Source of the DNA: Pseudomonas frederiksbergensis
GTDB taxonomy: Bacteria; Pseudomonadota; Gammaproteobacteria; Pseudomonadales; Pseudomonadaceae
Reading direction: 5' to 3'
Assembly (NCBI RefSeq): GCF_003732665.1
Contig: NZ_MOBP01000002.1
Span: forward strand, 62,001-126,000
DNA length: 64,000 bases
Numbering within the stretch: the first letter of the stretch is position 1; every line of letters starts with the position of its first letter. The translations under genes and the position numbers were made by a program. Positions 8,761-17,149 of this stretch are shown piece after piece. The notes beneath the pieces were generated by a model, which did no database searches, was not told where the DNA came from, and saw only the letters and a program-made list of their open reading frames with translations.

Positions 8761-9845
8761 GTGTTGGTCTTCAGTTTGTTCCACAGGCGCGTTGTCAGCC
8801 GTGCGATGGCGGGCGGCAGGTCCTCGACGGTGAACAACCTGTCCAACACTGTTTTAGGCGGGTAAATCGCCGGGTCTTGCTTCACCTCCGGCACCACATC
8901 GGCGTCCGCCGCCAGGTTAGCGTTGGCGTAATGCACGCTGCTGCTGATGTTGGCGATCACCTTGGGCTCAAGCAGGTAGTTCATGTAGGTGTAGCCATTT
9001 TTCTCGTGGGGCGCCCTCTTGGGCATGACCACCATGTCCATCCACAGGGTCGAGCCTTCGTCCGGAATCGAATAGGCGATGTCGATGCCGTTCTTGGCTT
9101 CCTTGGCGCTGGCGGCGGCTTGCACGATGTCGCCGTTGAAACCGATCACCGCGCAGATGTTGCCGTTAGCCAGGTCGCTGACGTATTTGGAGGTGTGGAA
9201 GTACTGGATGTAGGGCCGGATCTTCAGCAACGCCTGTTCGGCCTTGGCGTAATCCGCAGGCTCGTGGCTGTGGTGCGGCAGGCCCAGGTAATTGAGGGTG
9301 ATCGGCAGGATCTGCGTCGGGTTATCGATGATCGCCACGCCGCACTGGCTGAGTTTCTTGATGTTGTTTTCATCAAAAAACAGGCTCCAGGAATGGGTGA
9401 CGTCGGTGGTGCCGAAAATCGCCTTGATCTTCTCGACGTTGTAGCCGATCCCCGCCGTGCCCCACATGTAGGGATAGCCGTACTGGTTGCCCGGGTCGTT
9501 GACTTCAAGTTTCTTCATCAGCGCCGGGTCGAGGTTTTTCCAGTTCGGCAACTGGCTCTTGTCTAGCTTCTGGATCGCCCCGGCCTTGATCAACCGCGAC
9601 ATGAAATGGTTCGACGGGCTGACCACGTCGTAACCGGTGTTGCCGGTCATCAATTTCGACTCCAGGACTTCGTTGCTGTCGTGGATGTCGTAGGTCGCCT
9701 TGATCCCGGTGGCCTTGGTGAAACCGGGCAGGGTGTCGTCGGCGATGTAGCCGCTCCAGTTGGAGATATTGACCTGTTCGTCAGCGAAAGCGCCTGCCGA
9801 AAATGTCGTGAGTAGGACCGCCAGGGAAACAGGATGGACGCGCAT
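8757..9845 (-). CDS. PotF-like polyamine ABC transporter substrate-binding protein
   Basis: 362 aa from the ATG at 9845 (AGGTGA six bases upstream). Signal peptide residues 1-21 (ending AGAFA). The mature start VNISNWSGYIADDTLPGF and later VVSPSNHFMSRLIKAGAI, MWGTAGIGYNVEKI and STLWMDMVVMPK are characteristic of PotF/SpuD putrescine/spermidine-binding proteins. Captures polyamines or related amines in the periplasm for an ABC permease not encoded here. The FAD-dependent amine oxidase-like gene lies 52 bp upstream on the same strand, suggesting an uptake/oxidation unit. Confidence 0.9.
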   Translation of the reverse strand: MRVHPVSLAVLLTTFSAGAFADEQVNISNWSGYIADDTLPGFTKATGIKATYDIHDSNEVLESKLMTGNTGYDVVSPSNHFMSRLIKAGAIQKLDKSQLPNWKNLDPALMKKLEVNDPGNQYGYPYMWGTAGIGYNVEKIKAIFGTTDVTHSWSLFFDENNIKKLSQCGVAIIDNPTQILPITLNYLGLPHHSHEPADYAKAEQALLKIRPYIQYFHTSKYVSDLANGNICAVIGFNGDIVQAAASAKEAKNGIDIAYSIPDEGSTLWMDMVVMPKRAPHEKNGYTYMNYLLEPKVIANISSSVHYANANLAADADVVPEVKQDPAIYPPKTVLDRLFTVEDLPPAIARLTTRLWNKLKTNT

Positions 9846-9896
9846 GTTCAATCACCTAGTCTTGAAGATTTTTGTTTTGTCGTGATGCCTGGTTTT

Positions 9897-11198
9897 CTAG
9901 ATTTCTGTTCTGGCCCTGACCGCCTCCACGCGCATGCGAAGCATGGCACCGATATCGAGGAAAGGTTTGGGCGGCAGCCAGCCTGGCTCGGCCCGATGCA
10001 TGACCGAGGCCAGCAGCGGCGAGTCGGCGCCCGAGGCCAATTCGGCGAGCAAGCGGCCCCAAAGCGTGCCCCGCGCAACGCCCGAACCGTTGCACCCGGC
10101 CACGGCAAACACGCCCTCCTCGACCTTGGCGAAAAACGGTTGCCCGGAACGCGAAGCGCTCAGGTGGCCGGTCCAGGTGTAGCGAATGTCCTGCTCGGTC
10201 AGCCATGGGAAGCGCCGTTGCAAACCCAGTACATGGTGTTTTCTGCGGACCTGAAGATCGCTGTTGGACAGATCCCGGGAGCGGTATTCGGCGGTGTTGC
10301 GGATCATCACGCGACGATCCGGCGTTAACCGTACCGTGGCGCCAAGCGGTCGGGTGGACAGCACGCCCCAGGGCTCGACGCTGCCCATTGCCTGGAATTC
10401 CTGCTCGGTCAACGGCCGGGTGAGGCTGGCGCTGAGTTCCATCGCGAAGGTGCCGCTGTCGGCGATACCCGAGCGCGGAATGAACGCGTTCAGGCACACC
10501 AGCACTTGCGCGGCCTCGATGAGGCCCTCGATGCCTCGGGCGCGAACCCGTCCCTGAGCCGCACGTTCAAGACCGGTGATATCGGTGTTTTCGTAGAGGG
10601 TCACATTCGCCGGCAATGCATCGAGCAGGCCCTGCACGTATTTGGCCGGTTGCAGTAAGGCGTTGCCGTTACCGCACCAGATCGCCGCTTGATAATGGTC
10701 GATCCCGAGTTTTTGCTGGAGTTGTTCACCTTGCAGAAACTGCGCCGAGGCACCCACCGCTTGCAGGGTTTGCAGCTTGGCCTCGACATGGGTGAGCTTT
10801 GCGGGATCGCTGACGGCGAAGAAGTAGCCGGCATCCCGAAAATCGCAGTCGATGCCGTGACGGGCAATGCGCTGGCGCACTTCGATGCTGGCGGCGCGGG
10901 AGATCGAGGTATCCACTTCATAACCGGCGAAACCTTGATGGCTCAAAAGCTCATCCGTGGTCGGGTGTTCATGGGCCACCACGAAACCGGAGTTGCGCGC
11001 CGACGCACCTTGGGCCGCACGCTGGCGGTCGACAATCACGATGCGCGCCTGGGGGTGCATTTCGGCCAGGGAATGAGCGGCGCACAACCCGGTGATACCG
11101 GCGCCGATGATCAGCCAATCGGCTTTTTGCAGACCACTCAGGCGATCACGAACCGGGGTGCTTTCGGTTTGAGCGATCCAGCCACATTCATTCTTCAC
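9897..11198 (-). CDS. FAD-dependent amine oxidase-like enzyme (PuuB/DadA-like family)
   Basis: 433 aa. The dinucleotide-binding motif GAGITG lies at 32-37 (WLIIGAGITGLCAAHSL), followed by RIVIVDRQ ending the Rossmann beta-alpha-beta. ASARNSGFVVAHEHP is typical of the DAO family members acting on gamma-glutamylputrescine or amino acids (PuuB). The C-terminus GVFAVAGCNGSGVARGTLWG is the conserved FAD-contacting segment. Likely oxidises a secondary or primary amine to an imine/aldehyde using O2 or another acceptor. Adjacent PotF-like protein suggests a polyamine-derived substrate (inference). Divergent from the LysR gene at 11356. Confidence 0.85.
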   Translation of the reverse strand: MKNECGWIAQTESTPVRDRLSGLQKADWLIIGAGITGLCAAHSLAEMHPQARIVIVDRQRAAQGASARNSGFVVAHEHPTTDELLSHQGFAGYEVDTSISRAASIEVRQRIARHGIDCDFRDAGYFFAVSDPAKLTHVEAKLQTLQAVGASAQFLQGEQLQQKLGIDHYQAAIWCGNGNALLQPAKYVQGLLDALPANVTLYENTDITGLERAAQGRVRARGIEGLIEAAQVLVCLNAFIPRSGIADSGTFAMELSASLTRPLTEQEFQAMGSVEPWGVLSTRPLGATVRLTPDRRVMIRNTAEYRSRDLSNSDLQVRRKHHVLGLQRRFPWLTEQDIRYTWTGHLSASRSGQPFFAKVEEGVFAVAGCNGSGVARGTLWGRLLAELASGADSPLLASVMHRAEPGWLPPKPFLDIGAMLRMRVEAVRARTEI

Positions 11199-11355
11199 AC
11201 ATCACCTCATTGGACTGTCGTTCGGCGGGCCGTCCCTCGCACTGCATGCGGTAATCGCATGAGCCGTTTTAGATGAAGACAGCCAGAACTGGAATCTATA
11301 AGGTCTGTAGTGATACAACCAACGTTTTAAAATCATCGACCTATTCGGAAAACGC

Positions 11356-12240
11356 ATGGATAAGATTCGTCACGTTCCGTCCTTGCAGGGGCTTCAGGCG
11401 TTGGTGGAAGTTGCAGATTCCGGCAGCTTCACCCAAGCAGCGCAGAAGCTGTGCCTGACCCAAAGCGCAGTCAGCCGCAAAATCCAGCAGTTGGAGAGTC
11501 ACTTCGGTGTGCCGCTGTTCGTCCGCAGCAGCCGCAGCCTGCAACTGACCGCTGAAGGCGAACACGTCCTGGCCAGTGCACGCACGATCCTTGAGCAACT
11601 GAAAACCCTTGAGGATCGGCTCTCGCCACAAAAACGCCCGTTTCGCATCCGCATGCACGTCTCGCTCGCGGTGCGCTGGTTGTTGCCGAAACTGAGCGAT
11701 TTCTACCTGCGTCACCCGGACGTTTCCCTGTCGATCGAAACCGTGGCGACAGAGATCGTCGAACCGGCCAGCGACAGCGATGCCTACATCCTTTACCTGC
11801 CCGAACCGTCGAACGATCCCGCCAGCCTGACCCTGTTCGAGGAAGCGTTGGTGCCGGTGTGCGCCCCGGGCCTGGGGCCGCTGGCGTCGATGGATGACCT
11901 GGTGCGCTTCGCCCTGCTGCATCGCTCGGCGGACAAGCAGGCGTGGATCGAATGGCTGGCGGCCAATGGCGGTAAATCGTTGGAGGATTACCGGCACATC
12001 CCCTTCAACCTCGACGAGTTGGCGCTGGATGCGGCGGCGCGAGGCTTGGGGGTGGCGATGACGGATTTGACCCTGGCCCAGGAATCGCTGGATCGCGGGG
12101 TGCTGGTGGTGCCGTTCGGGCAGCCGTTGAAAACCCGAGGGATTTATTCGCTGTGCCCGCAACCTTCAGCGGCGGGTCATCCGGCGTGTGGGGTGATCAT
12201 GGCGTGGTTTGCGCAGCAGGCGGAACAGATTGCCGGGTGA
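11356..12240 (+). CDS. LysR-family transcriptional regulator of the amine-oxidase locus
   Basis: 294 aa. N-terminal winged HTH (PSLQGLQALVEVADSGSFTQAAQKLCLTQSAVSRKIQQLE) of the GcvA/AmpR-like branch, then a periplasmic-binding-like effector domain. Divergently transcribed from the FAD oxidoreductase gene with a 157-bp shared intergenic region, the classic LysR arrangement, so it probably controls the oxidoreductase/PotF-like pair in response to an amine. Full length; no lesions. Confidence 0.88.
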   Translation: MDKIRHVPSLQGLQALVEVADSGSFTQAAQKLCLTQSAVSRKIQQLESHFGVPLFVRSSRSLQLTAEGEHVLASARTILEQLKTLEDRLSPQKRPFRIRMHVSLAVRWLLPKLSDFYLRHPDVSLSIETVATEIVEPASDSDAYILYLPEPSNDPASLTLFEEALVPVCAPGLGPLASMDDLVRFALLHRSADKQAWIEWLAANGGKSLEDYRHIPFNLDELALDAAARGLGVAMTDLTLAQESLDRGVLVVPFGQPLKTRGIYSLCPQPSAAGHPACGVIMAWFAQQAEQIAG

Positions 12241-12337
12241 TCGCATGGAGACGCACAAAGAGGGACACGAAGAAATGGAATGTCACGTCAGCCATGGGTA
12301 GCTGACGGGCTCTCCTTTAACTGCTGCCTCACTGCAT

Positions 12338-12577
12338 TCAATCGCGAGGTTTGGTTCCGATTTTTCCGTTGTACGGATTCACATTTCCCCTCGTGCTGTA
12401 GTTGTTGTTCCTCGTGGTATCTGGATTTGTTGCATGGGAAGGTTGGACATACGTTCCATTACTCCGGGTGTATCCACTGATACTGTGATCAGAGCGAGTC
12501 CCGTAAGAACTACTTGATTTATAGGAAGAATGGCCGCCGAAGCTACTACCTCGCGCATAAACATTTCCTGAAAGAAC
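12338..12577 (-). pseudogene. 3' remnant of a small Ser/Asn-rich exported protein
   Basis: Reading leftward from about 12577 to a stop at 12338-12340 gives a frame with residues like SGNVYARGSSFGGHSSYK, then a conserved tail GYTRSNGTYVQPSHATNPDT... and NVNPYNGKIGTKPR. The tail pattern (GY-R-NGTYV-PH-TNP, NYSTRGN-NPYTGK-GT) is known to me from small secreted pseudomonad proteins. The signal peptide and start codon are missing: the frame is open only back to a TGA at 12581-12583. The 5' end is lost exactly where the adh remnant on the other strand begins. Confidence 0.65.
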
Positions 12578-12891
12578 TACTCACCGCCAACGCCAACCTT
12601 GATTGGACGGCCATACTCGGCACCTTGCGCGGCAAGGGTCGCCTGCATTTTGTAGGCATCGTCCCCAGCGCCATTCCCGTGCATGTGTTCGACCTGATTC
12701 CTCAGCAAAAAACCCTGTCTGCTTCACCGGTGGGCTCGCCGAGCAACACGGCGACGATGCTGGAATTCTGCGCACGGCATCAGATCCTGCCGCAAGTCGA
12801 GATGTTTGCGATGAGCCAGGTTAACGAAGCCGTCGAGCATTTGCGCAGTGGCAAGGCGCGTTATCGCGTTGTGCTGGATGCCAGCAAATAA
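12574..12891 (+). pseudogene. 3' remnant of a zinc-dependent NAD(P) alcohol dehydrogenase
   Basis: About 105 codons matching only the C-terminal part of AdhP/YahK-type medium-chain dehydrogenases: ANLDWTAILGTLRGKGRLHFVG, SPSNTATMLEFCARH, and a terminal VNEAVEHLRSGKARYRVVLD. The N-terminal catalytic domain and zinc ligands are absent. The open frame continues upstream of 12574 for some 20 codons without family resemblance. Together with the opposite-strand remnant it marks a deletion that removed the 5' ends of two divergent genes. Confidence 0.82.
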
Positions 12892-12899
12892 GCGCCGGA

Positions 12900-13430
12900 T
12901 CAATCCGCGCTGTAAGCCGCAAGAAACTCATCCGAGGCCACAAAATCGGCGGCCGCCCGCAGGGAGGCTGCCGCTTCGGCCCCCAATACGTCCTCAACCC
13001 GCTGATTCGCGGTGTTCCAGTGCGTGATTGCCTGATGCAACCGCTCAACCCCGGCCGGGGTCAGGACCGCGCGTTTGGTGCGTCGGTCCTGCTCGTCCGC
13101 CTGCAGTTCGACCAGCCCATCGCGCATCAGCGGTTTCAGGGCATGGGTCAGGGCTGAAATCTGGATCGCCAGTTTTGCCGCCAGATCCTGCAAGGTCGGT
13201 GCCCTGCCCTCGTTGGCTGCCGCCATGCGCGTTGTTTCCGTCAGCAGTCCCACTTGCGTCGCCTTCAATCCCACCGGGGCGAGGGCTTCGTCGTACAGAT
13301 TGCCCAGGCGGCGCGCCGCTCGTCGCAGTGCCGTGTTGGTACACACCAGGTTGTCGAAGGCGTTTAGCTCCTCGATTGAGTCCTGGGGTGCGTCGTTTAT
13401 TGCTGGGAAATGACTGGAAATGTTCTTCAT
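12900..13430 (-). CDS. MarR-family transcriptional regulator
   Basis: 176 aa from the ATG at 13430 (MKNISSHF). Winged-helix core: LKATQVGLLTETTRMAA...LQDLAAKLAIQISALTHALKPLMRDGLVELQADEQDRRTKRAVLTPAG, i.e. recognition helix plus beta-wing with the DxRxxR signature. Divergent from the SDR gene at 13538; the 107-bp gap contains repeated TTGAGCAC motifs that could be its operators. Probably represses the SDR and itself and responds to a small aromatic or reactive ligand (inference). Confidence 0.88.
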   Translation of the reverse strand: MKNISSHFPAINDAPQDSIEELNAFDNLVCTNTALRRAARRLGNLYDEALAPVGLKATQVGLLTETTRMAAANEGRAPTLQDLAAKLAIQISALTHALKPLMRDGLVELQADEQDRRTKRAVLTPAGVERLHQAITHWNTANQRVEDVLGAEAAASLRAAADFVASDEFLAAYSAD

Positions 13431-13443
13431 GGCGGAATAATGG

Positions 13444-13516
13444 TTGAGCACAACACTATTGACAACCCCCATTCTCCCGGACATACACTTGCGGCCTCAA
13501 CTATTAGCTTGAGCAC
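13444..13516. promoter_or_regulatory. Candidate MarR operator region (repeated TTGAGCAC)
   Basis: TTGAGCAC occurs at 13444-13451 and again at 13509-13516. The second copy is also the right arm of the inverted repeat CTCAA-N8-TTGAG (13496-13513). Located between the divergent MarR and SDR genes. Confidence 0.45.
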
Positions 13517-13537
13517 TAAACCTAAAGAGGCAAGATC

Positions 13538-14344
13538 ATGACTGCATCAAAGAAAACCGCTGTTGTAACGGGAGCATCTTCAGGCCTCGGCGCCGTCTAC
13601 GCGGATCGCTTGGCTGCACGGGGGTATGACTTGGTTTTGGTGGCGCGCCGCGCGGATCGTCTGGCCGCACTGGCAGACAAACTGAGCACCACGTATGGCG
13701 TCAACGTCCGGAGTCTGGTGGCGGATCTTGAGCAAGAGGCGGATGTGGCCAAAGTCGAGCAAGTCCTGACCAGCGACAGCAGCGTACAACTGCTGGTCAA
13801 CAACGCCGGGCTGGCGAAGTTGCGCGCCCTGGCCGAGTCGTCCGCCGAAGACGCCCGGACGCAGATCGCACTGAATATCGTGGCGCTGACCCGCCTCACG
13901 CAGGCTGCGCTGCCGGCATTCGTTTCGCGGGACGCGGGCACCATCATCAACGTGGCGTCGGTGCTGGCGGTTCACTCCTGGGCGATCAGTTCGGTGTACA
14001 GCGGCACCAAGTCTTACGTGCTGGCATTCAGCCGTGGCATTCAGGATGAACTGGCCAAGGCCCATTCGAAGGTGAAGCTCCAAATCGTTCTGCCCGCCTC
14101 GACCGCCACCGAAATCTGGACCGAAGGCGTCTCCGGGGTGCCGTTGTCAGCGCTGGGAAAAGACACGGTCATGAGCGCGGAGGATTGCGTTGACGCCGCC
14201 CTGGCCGGCCTCGACAACGGTGAAGCCATCACCTGGCCTTCGGTGGAGGATGAAACCTTGTGGAACCAGTACGCCACCGCCAGCGCGACTCTCTTCGCCG
14301 CCACGCAAACCGGCACGCCTGCTTCGCGTTATCGCATTAAATGA
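13538..14344 (+). CDS. SDR-family NAD(P)-dependent oxidoreductase
   Basis: 268 aa. Cofactor motif TGASSGLGAVYA near residue 12, NNAGLA mid-domain, and catalytic YSGTKSYV (YxxxK) with the preceding serine in VASVLAVHSWAISSVYS. ARRADRL after beta-2 suggests NADP(H) preference. Belongs to the DltE/YdfG-like broad SDR group. Substrate unknown. Likely regulated by the divergent MarR protein. Confidence 0.9.
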   Translation: MTASKKTAVVTGASSGLGAVYADRLAARGYDLVLVARRADRLAALADKLSTTYGVNVRSLVADLEQEADVAKVEQVLTSDSSVQLLVNNAGLAKLRALAESSAEDARTQIALNIVALTRLTQAALPAFVSRDAGTIINVASVLAVHSWAISSVYSGTKSYVLAFSRGIQDELAKAHSKVKLQIVLPASTATEIWTEGVSGVPLSALGKDTVMSAEDCVDAALAGLDNGEAITWPSVEDETLWNQYATASATLFAATQTGTPASRYRIK

Positions 14345-14351
14345 TGCGTCC

Positions 14352-14378
14352 AAGCGGCCCTGGCACCCGGGGCCGCTT
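14352..14378. terminator. Hairpin between convergent genes
   Basis: AAGCGGCCC (14352-14360) pairs with GGGCCGCTT (14370-14378). GC-rich stem without a strong T-tract; probably serves both convergent genes. Confidence 0.6.
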
Positions 14379-14384
14379 CACCGC

Positions 14385-15317
14385 TTACTCGCCGAAGAAC
14401 GCCAGCAGTTCTTGGGCCACACGATTGGCCGCCTCTTCCGGCAGGTAATGACCGGCATTCTCGATCACCCCGCCCTTTACATTGCCCGCCACTGCACGCA
14501 AAGCGTTGACGATGTTGTCGCCAACGCCCCGCTCGGCGCCCAGTGCCAGCACCGGAATGTCGAGCGGCACTTGCGCCCGTTGGCGACTGGCGGCGAGGCC
14601 TTCGGGCGATAAGGCGGATTGGTAATAGCTGCTGGCGGCGCGCAGAGCGCCCGGTGCCGCGAGTTGTCGAGCGTACACGGCGATGTCGTCGGGAGTGACG
14701 GTCCAGGACTGAATGGATTTGGCGCGCAACAGCCACGTCAGGAACACCTGCTCGCGACCGGCGATCAGCAGCTCCGGCAGGCCATCGAGTTGGTTGAACG
14801 CAAAGTGCCAGGTGCGCAAATTGGCTTCGGTGTGGGACAGGTCCGTGCGCGGGGTGGACAGGCCCGGGATCAAGGCGTCCAACACAGCAAGGCGACGAAT
14901 ATCTGTGCGCCAATCCGCCGCGAGTGCGTAGCCAATCCAGGTGCCGACGTCATGCCCGGCCACGTCGATCGGGCCGTTATCGAGCAGGCCGATCGTTTCG
15001 GCGAAGGCGTGGATTTCCGCGGCGACGGTGCGCATGTCGTAACTCCCCGGGGGTGCATCACTTTCCCCCATGCCCCGCGGATCAAGCGCAATCACGCGCC
15101 GCCCCGCCGCCACCAGTTTCGGCATCACGTAGCGCCACGCATACCAACTCTGCGGCCACCCCGGAATCAACAGAATCGGCGCGCCGGTCCCGCCCTCGAC
15201 GTAATGCAGGTTGACCTCGCCCACCCGCGCACTGGCGTGGCGGAACGTGCCCCAGAAATCGGCGCGGTTAAAAAACTCCGTACCGACCTGTTCCGGCTGT
15301 TGCCATTCGCTGTTCAT
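14385..15317 (-). CDS. Alpha/beta hydrolase (epoxide hydrolase/haloalkane dehalogenase-like)
   Basis: 310 aa from the ATG at 15317 (MNSEWQQP). HGxP-type oxyanion region ILLIPGWPQSWYAWR, the LDPRGMGESD strand, and nucleophile elbow VAGHDVGTWIGYALA with Asp in GHDVG as expected for epoxide hydrolase/dehalogenase-type enzymes. Catalytic His is in the C-terminal IENAGHYLPEE. Likely hydrolyses a small epoxide or ester. Placed 50 bp downstream of a TetR gene on the same strand, with a palindromic operator candidate between them. Confidence 0.88.
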   Translation of the reverse strand: MNSEWQQPEQVGTEFFNRADFWGTFRHASARVGEVNLHYVEGGTGAPILLIPGWPQSWYAWRYVMPKLVAAGRRVIALDPRGMGESDAPPGSYDMRTVAAEIHAFAETIGLLDNGPIDVAGHDVGTWIGYALAADWRTDIRRLAVLDALIPGLSTPRTDLSHTEANLRTWHFAFNQLDGLPELLIAGREQVFLTWLLRAKSIQSWTVTPDDIAVYARQLAAPGALRAASSYYQSALSPEGLAASRQRAQVPLDIPVLALGAERGVGDNIVNALRAVAGNVKGGVIENAGHYLPEEAANRVAQELLAFFGE

Positions 15318-15334
15318 CAGATTTTTCCTCTCGT

Positions 15335-15354
15335 TAGGAATCAAGCGTTTCCTA
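15335..15354. promoter_or_regulatory. Candidate TetR operator
   Basis: Inverted repeat TAGGAA-N8-TTCCTA centred between the TetR gene and the hydrolase ATG. A TAGGAA half-site recurs just upstream of the TetR gene (about 15986-15992). Confidence 0.5.
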
Positions 15355-15367
15355 TCTGGACAAAACT

Positions 15368-15979
15368 TCAATCGAAAAGCCGCATGGCCTCAGGCACCAA
15401 TCGCTGCATGTCGTCGCCGATGGCGCCGGTTTTGCCCAGGATGCGCATGCCTTGCTGGATCGCCATTAACAGCTTGGCGGTGAGTGCCGCGTCCAGGTCG
15501 GTGCGCACCGAACCGTCGCGCTGCGCCTCTTCGATCAAACGCCGCAACTGCGCTTCCCGTTGCTGCTGCTGGGCGGCGATGCGTGTGGCGATTTCTGCGT
15601 CGGCAACCGACAGCTCCACCGCCGTTTCGATGACCAGGCAACCGGTACGGCCAGCCGTCTCGCTGCTCATCTGCGCGTAGTGCTTCAACACGGCTTCAAT
15701 TTTGCCGCGCCCGGTGTCTGCACTGGCGATGCATTGGCGCAAGGCTTCGGCGCGCAATTCCATGTAGCGCCCGAGCGCTGCCAGAAACAGCCCGCGCTTG
15801 TCGCCCCAGGCTTTGTAAATGCTGCCCGAGGTCAATCCCAGCACCTTGTTCAGGTCTGAGATCGAGGTGCCGTGATAGCCGAATTCGCTGAACCGGGTGA
15901 TGGCCTTGTCCAGCACGGCATCACTGTCGAATTCACGGGGACGCCCTAGGCGCGCTGAGAGGTGGGATGTATTTTCCAT
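15368..15979 (-). CDS. TetR-family transcriptional regulator
   Basis: 203 aa. N-terminal HTH (AVLDKAITRFSEFGYHGTSISDLNKVLGLTSGSIYKAWGDKRGLF) of the AcrR/NemR-like type, followed by a helical ligand domain with the conserved GCLVIETAVE segment (TetR_C). Likely represses the downstream alpha/beta hydrolase through TAGGAA/TTCCTA sites. Confidence 0.9.
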   Translation of the reverse strand: MENTSHLSARLGRPREFDSDAVLDKAITRFSEFGYHGTSISDLNKVLGLTSGSIYKAWGDKRGLFLAALGRYMELRAEALRQCIASADTGRGKIEAVLKHYAQMSSETAGRTGCLVIETAVELSVADAEIATRIAAQQQQREAQLRRLIEEAQRDGSVRTDLDAALTAKLLMAIQQGMRILGKTGAIGDDMQRLVPEAMRLFD

Positions 15980-16067
15980 GGGCCACTATAGGAAATGATT
16001 GATCCCGAATGCAACACCCCATTGCGGATCGGCAAAAATCATTTCGACATTGAGGTGTTTTAGCGTT

Positions 16068-17045
16068 CTAAAAATCGGTAATGGTAGTCCCGGCAATCGT
16101 CTCGGCGAACCCCATGCCGAACACCCGCCCAGGCGTTTCAAACCCGGCTCGCCGTTCACCGCCCAACACCCTGCGCGCCGCTTCCACGGCAGCCAGCGGC
16201 GTGTAGCTGTAGCCGTTGACCGTTTCGATGATTGAGCGGGCAATGCTGCCGTCCGACCCGGTCACCTCAGCCACCGCGCGGGCGCGATGGGTTTCGCGCT
16301 GTTCGGCGCTGGGCCCGTCGGGCATTTGCGACAGATCACCGTCGGGAAAGGCTTCACCCGTGAAGTGCACGAACATGGCGATGTCAGGAATGCCGGTGGA
16401 GTGCCAACCGGTGACCAAATCACCAAACGACAACGGCGCGCAGAGTTCAGGGCCGTCGCCGAAATCGAATGTTTGCGGCTGCGCGTCGGGCGTCGCCACC
16501 AGTTGCCCATCGATCCTGGCCAACAGACCCGCGCTGATGATCTCGCCGACGCTCATGGCCGAGCCCCGGGACATGGAGCCCGCGACTTGCAGCGCCACTT
16601 TCAATGACTGCGGGTTCTGCACCCGGCGCGCCACATGCAGCGCCAGGCAGTCCGTCGGCACCACGTCCCAACCAACACCCGGCAGCAACATGACACCGGC
16701 CTCGGCTGCCTGTGCGCCCAACCGTTCGGCCAGCCGATAGACATTGATCTCGGCGGTGATGTCCAAGTAATCGGCGCCCGTTTTGATGCAGGCATCCATC
16801 AATGCTGGCGCCGTGTGGGCGAACGGTCCGGCGACATTCAGCAGGACGCTGACGCCGGCCAGGGATTCTGCGGTCGTGGCCTCCGCGTTGAACACACGAA
16901 AAGCAACATCCAATTGCGCCGCCAGAGACGCCAACCTGTCGGCATTGCGCCCGGCGATGACAAGGTCCAGCCCCAGCGCCTTGGCATGCTCGGCCGCCAT
17001 GCGCCCGGTGTAGCCCGTTGCGCCGTAGATCATTAACGTTTTCAT
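16068..17045 (-). CDS. Saccharopine dehydrogenase-like NAD(P)-binding protein (trans-acting enoyl reductase family)
   Basis: 325 aa from the ATG at 17045 (MKTLMIYGATGYTG). Rossmann motif GATGYTGRMAAEH at the N-terminus and VLLNVAGPFAHTAPALMDACIKTGADYLDITAE, the signature of saccharopine dehydrogenase-like proteins. Usual length for the family's shorter bacterial members. Actual substrate unknown. It lies 104 bp downstream of the SDR gene at 17150 on the same strand, and may belong to the same AraC-controlled unit. Confidence 0.85.
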   Translation of the reverse strand: MKTLMIYGATGYTGRMAAEHAKALGLDLVIAGRNADRLASLAAQLDVAFRVFNAEATTAESLAGVSVLLNVAGPFAHTAPALMDACIKTGADYLDITAEINVYRLAERLGAQAAEAGVMLLPGVGWDVVPTDCLALHVARRVQNPQSLKVALQVAGSMSRGSAMSVGEIISAGLLARIDGQLVATPDAQPQTFDFGDGPELCAPLSFGDLVTGWHSTGIPDIAMFVHFTGEAFPDGDLSQMPDGPSAEQRETHRARAVAEVTGSDGSIARSIIETVNGYSYTPLAAVEAARRVLGGERRAGFETPGRVFGMGFAETIAGTTITDF

Positions 17046-17149
17046 TGAGTCTCGCTGATACAGGTGCTGATTGAGTGGTGTCACCACAGTAGCCCTCGCC
17101 TGCTCAGCGGGCGCCGTCGTTTCTGGCAGAATCCTGCCTGTTTGTGCTT

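Noticed and set aside
7453..8784. 443-codon leftward frame across the barrel protein and the 126-bp repeats
   Set aside because: Antisense to a clear outer-membrane protein; upper part is translated REP sequence.
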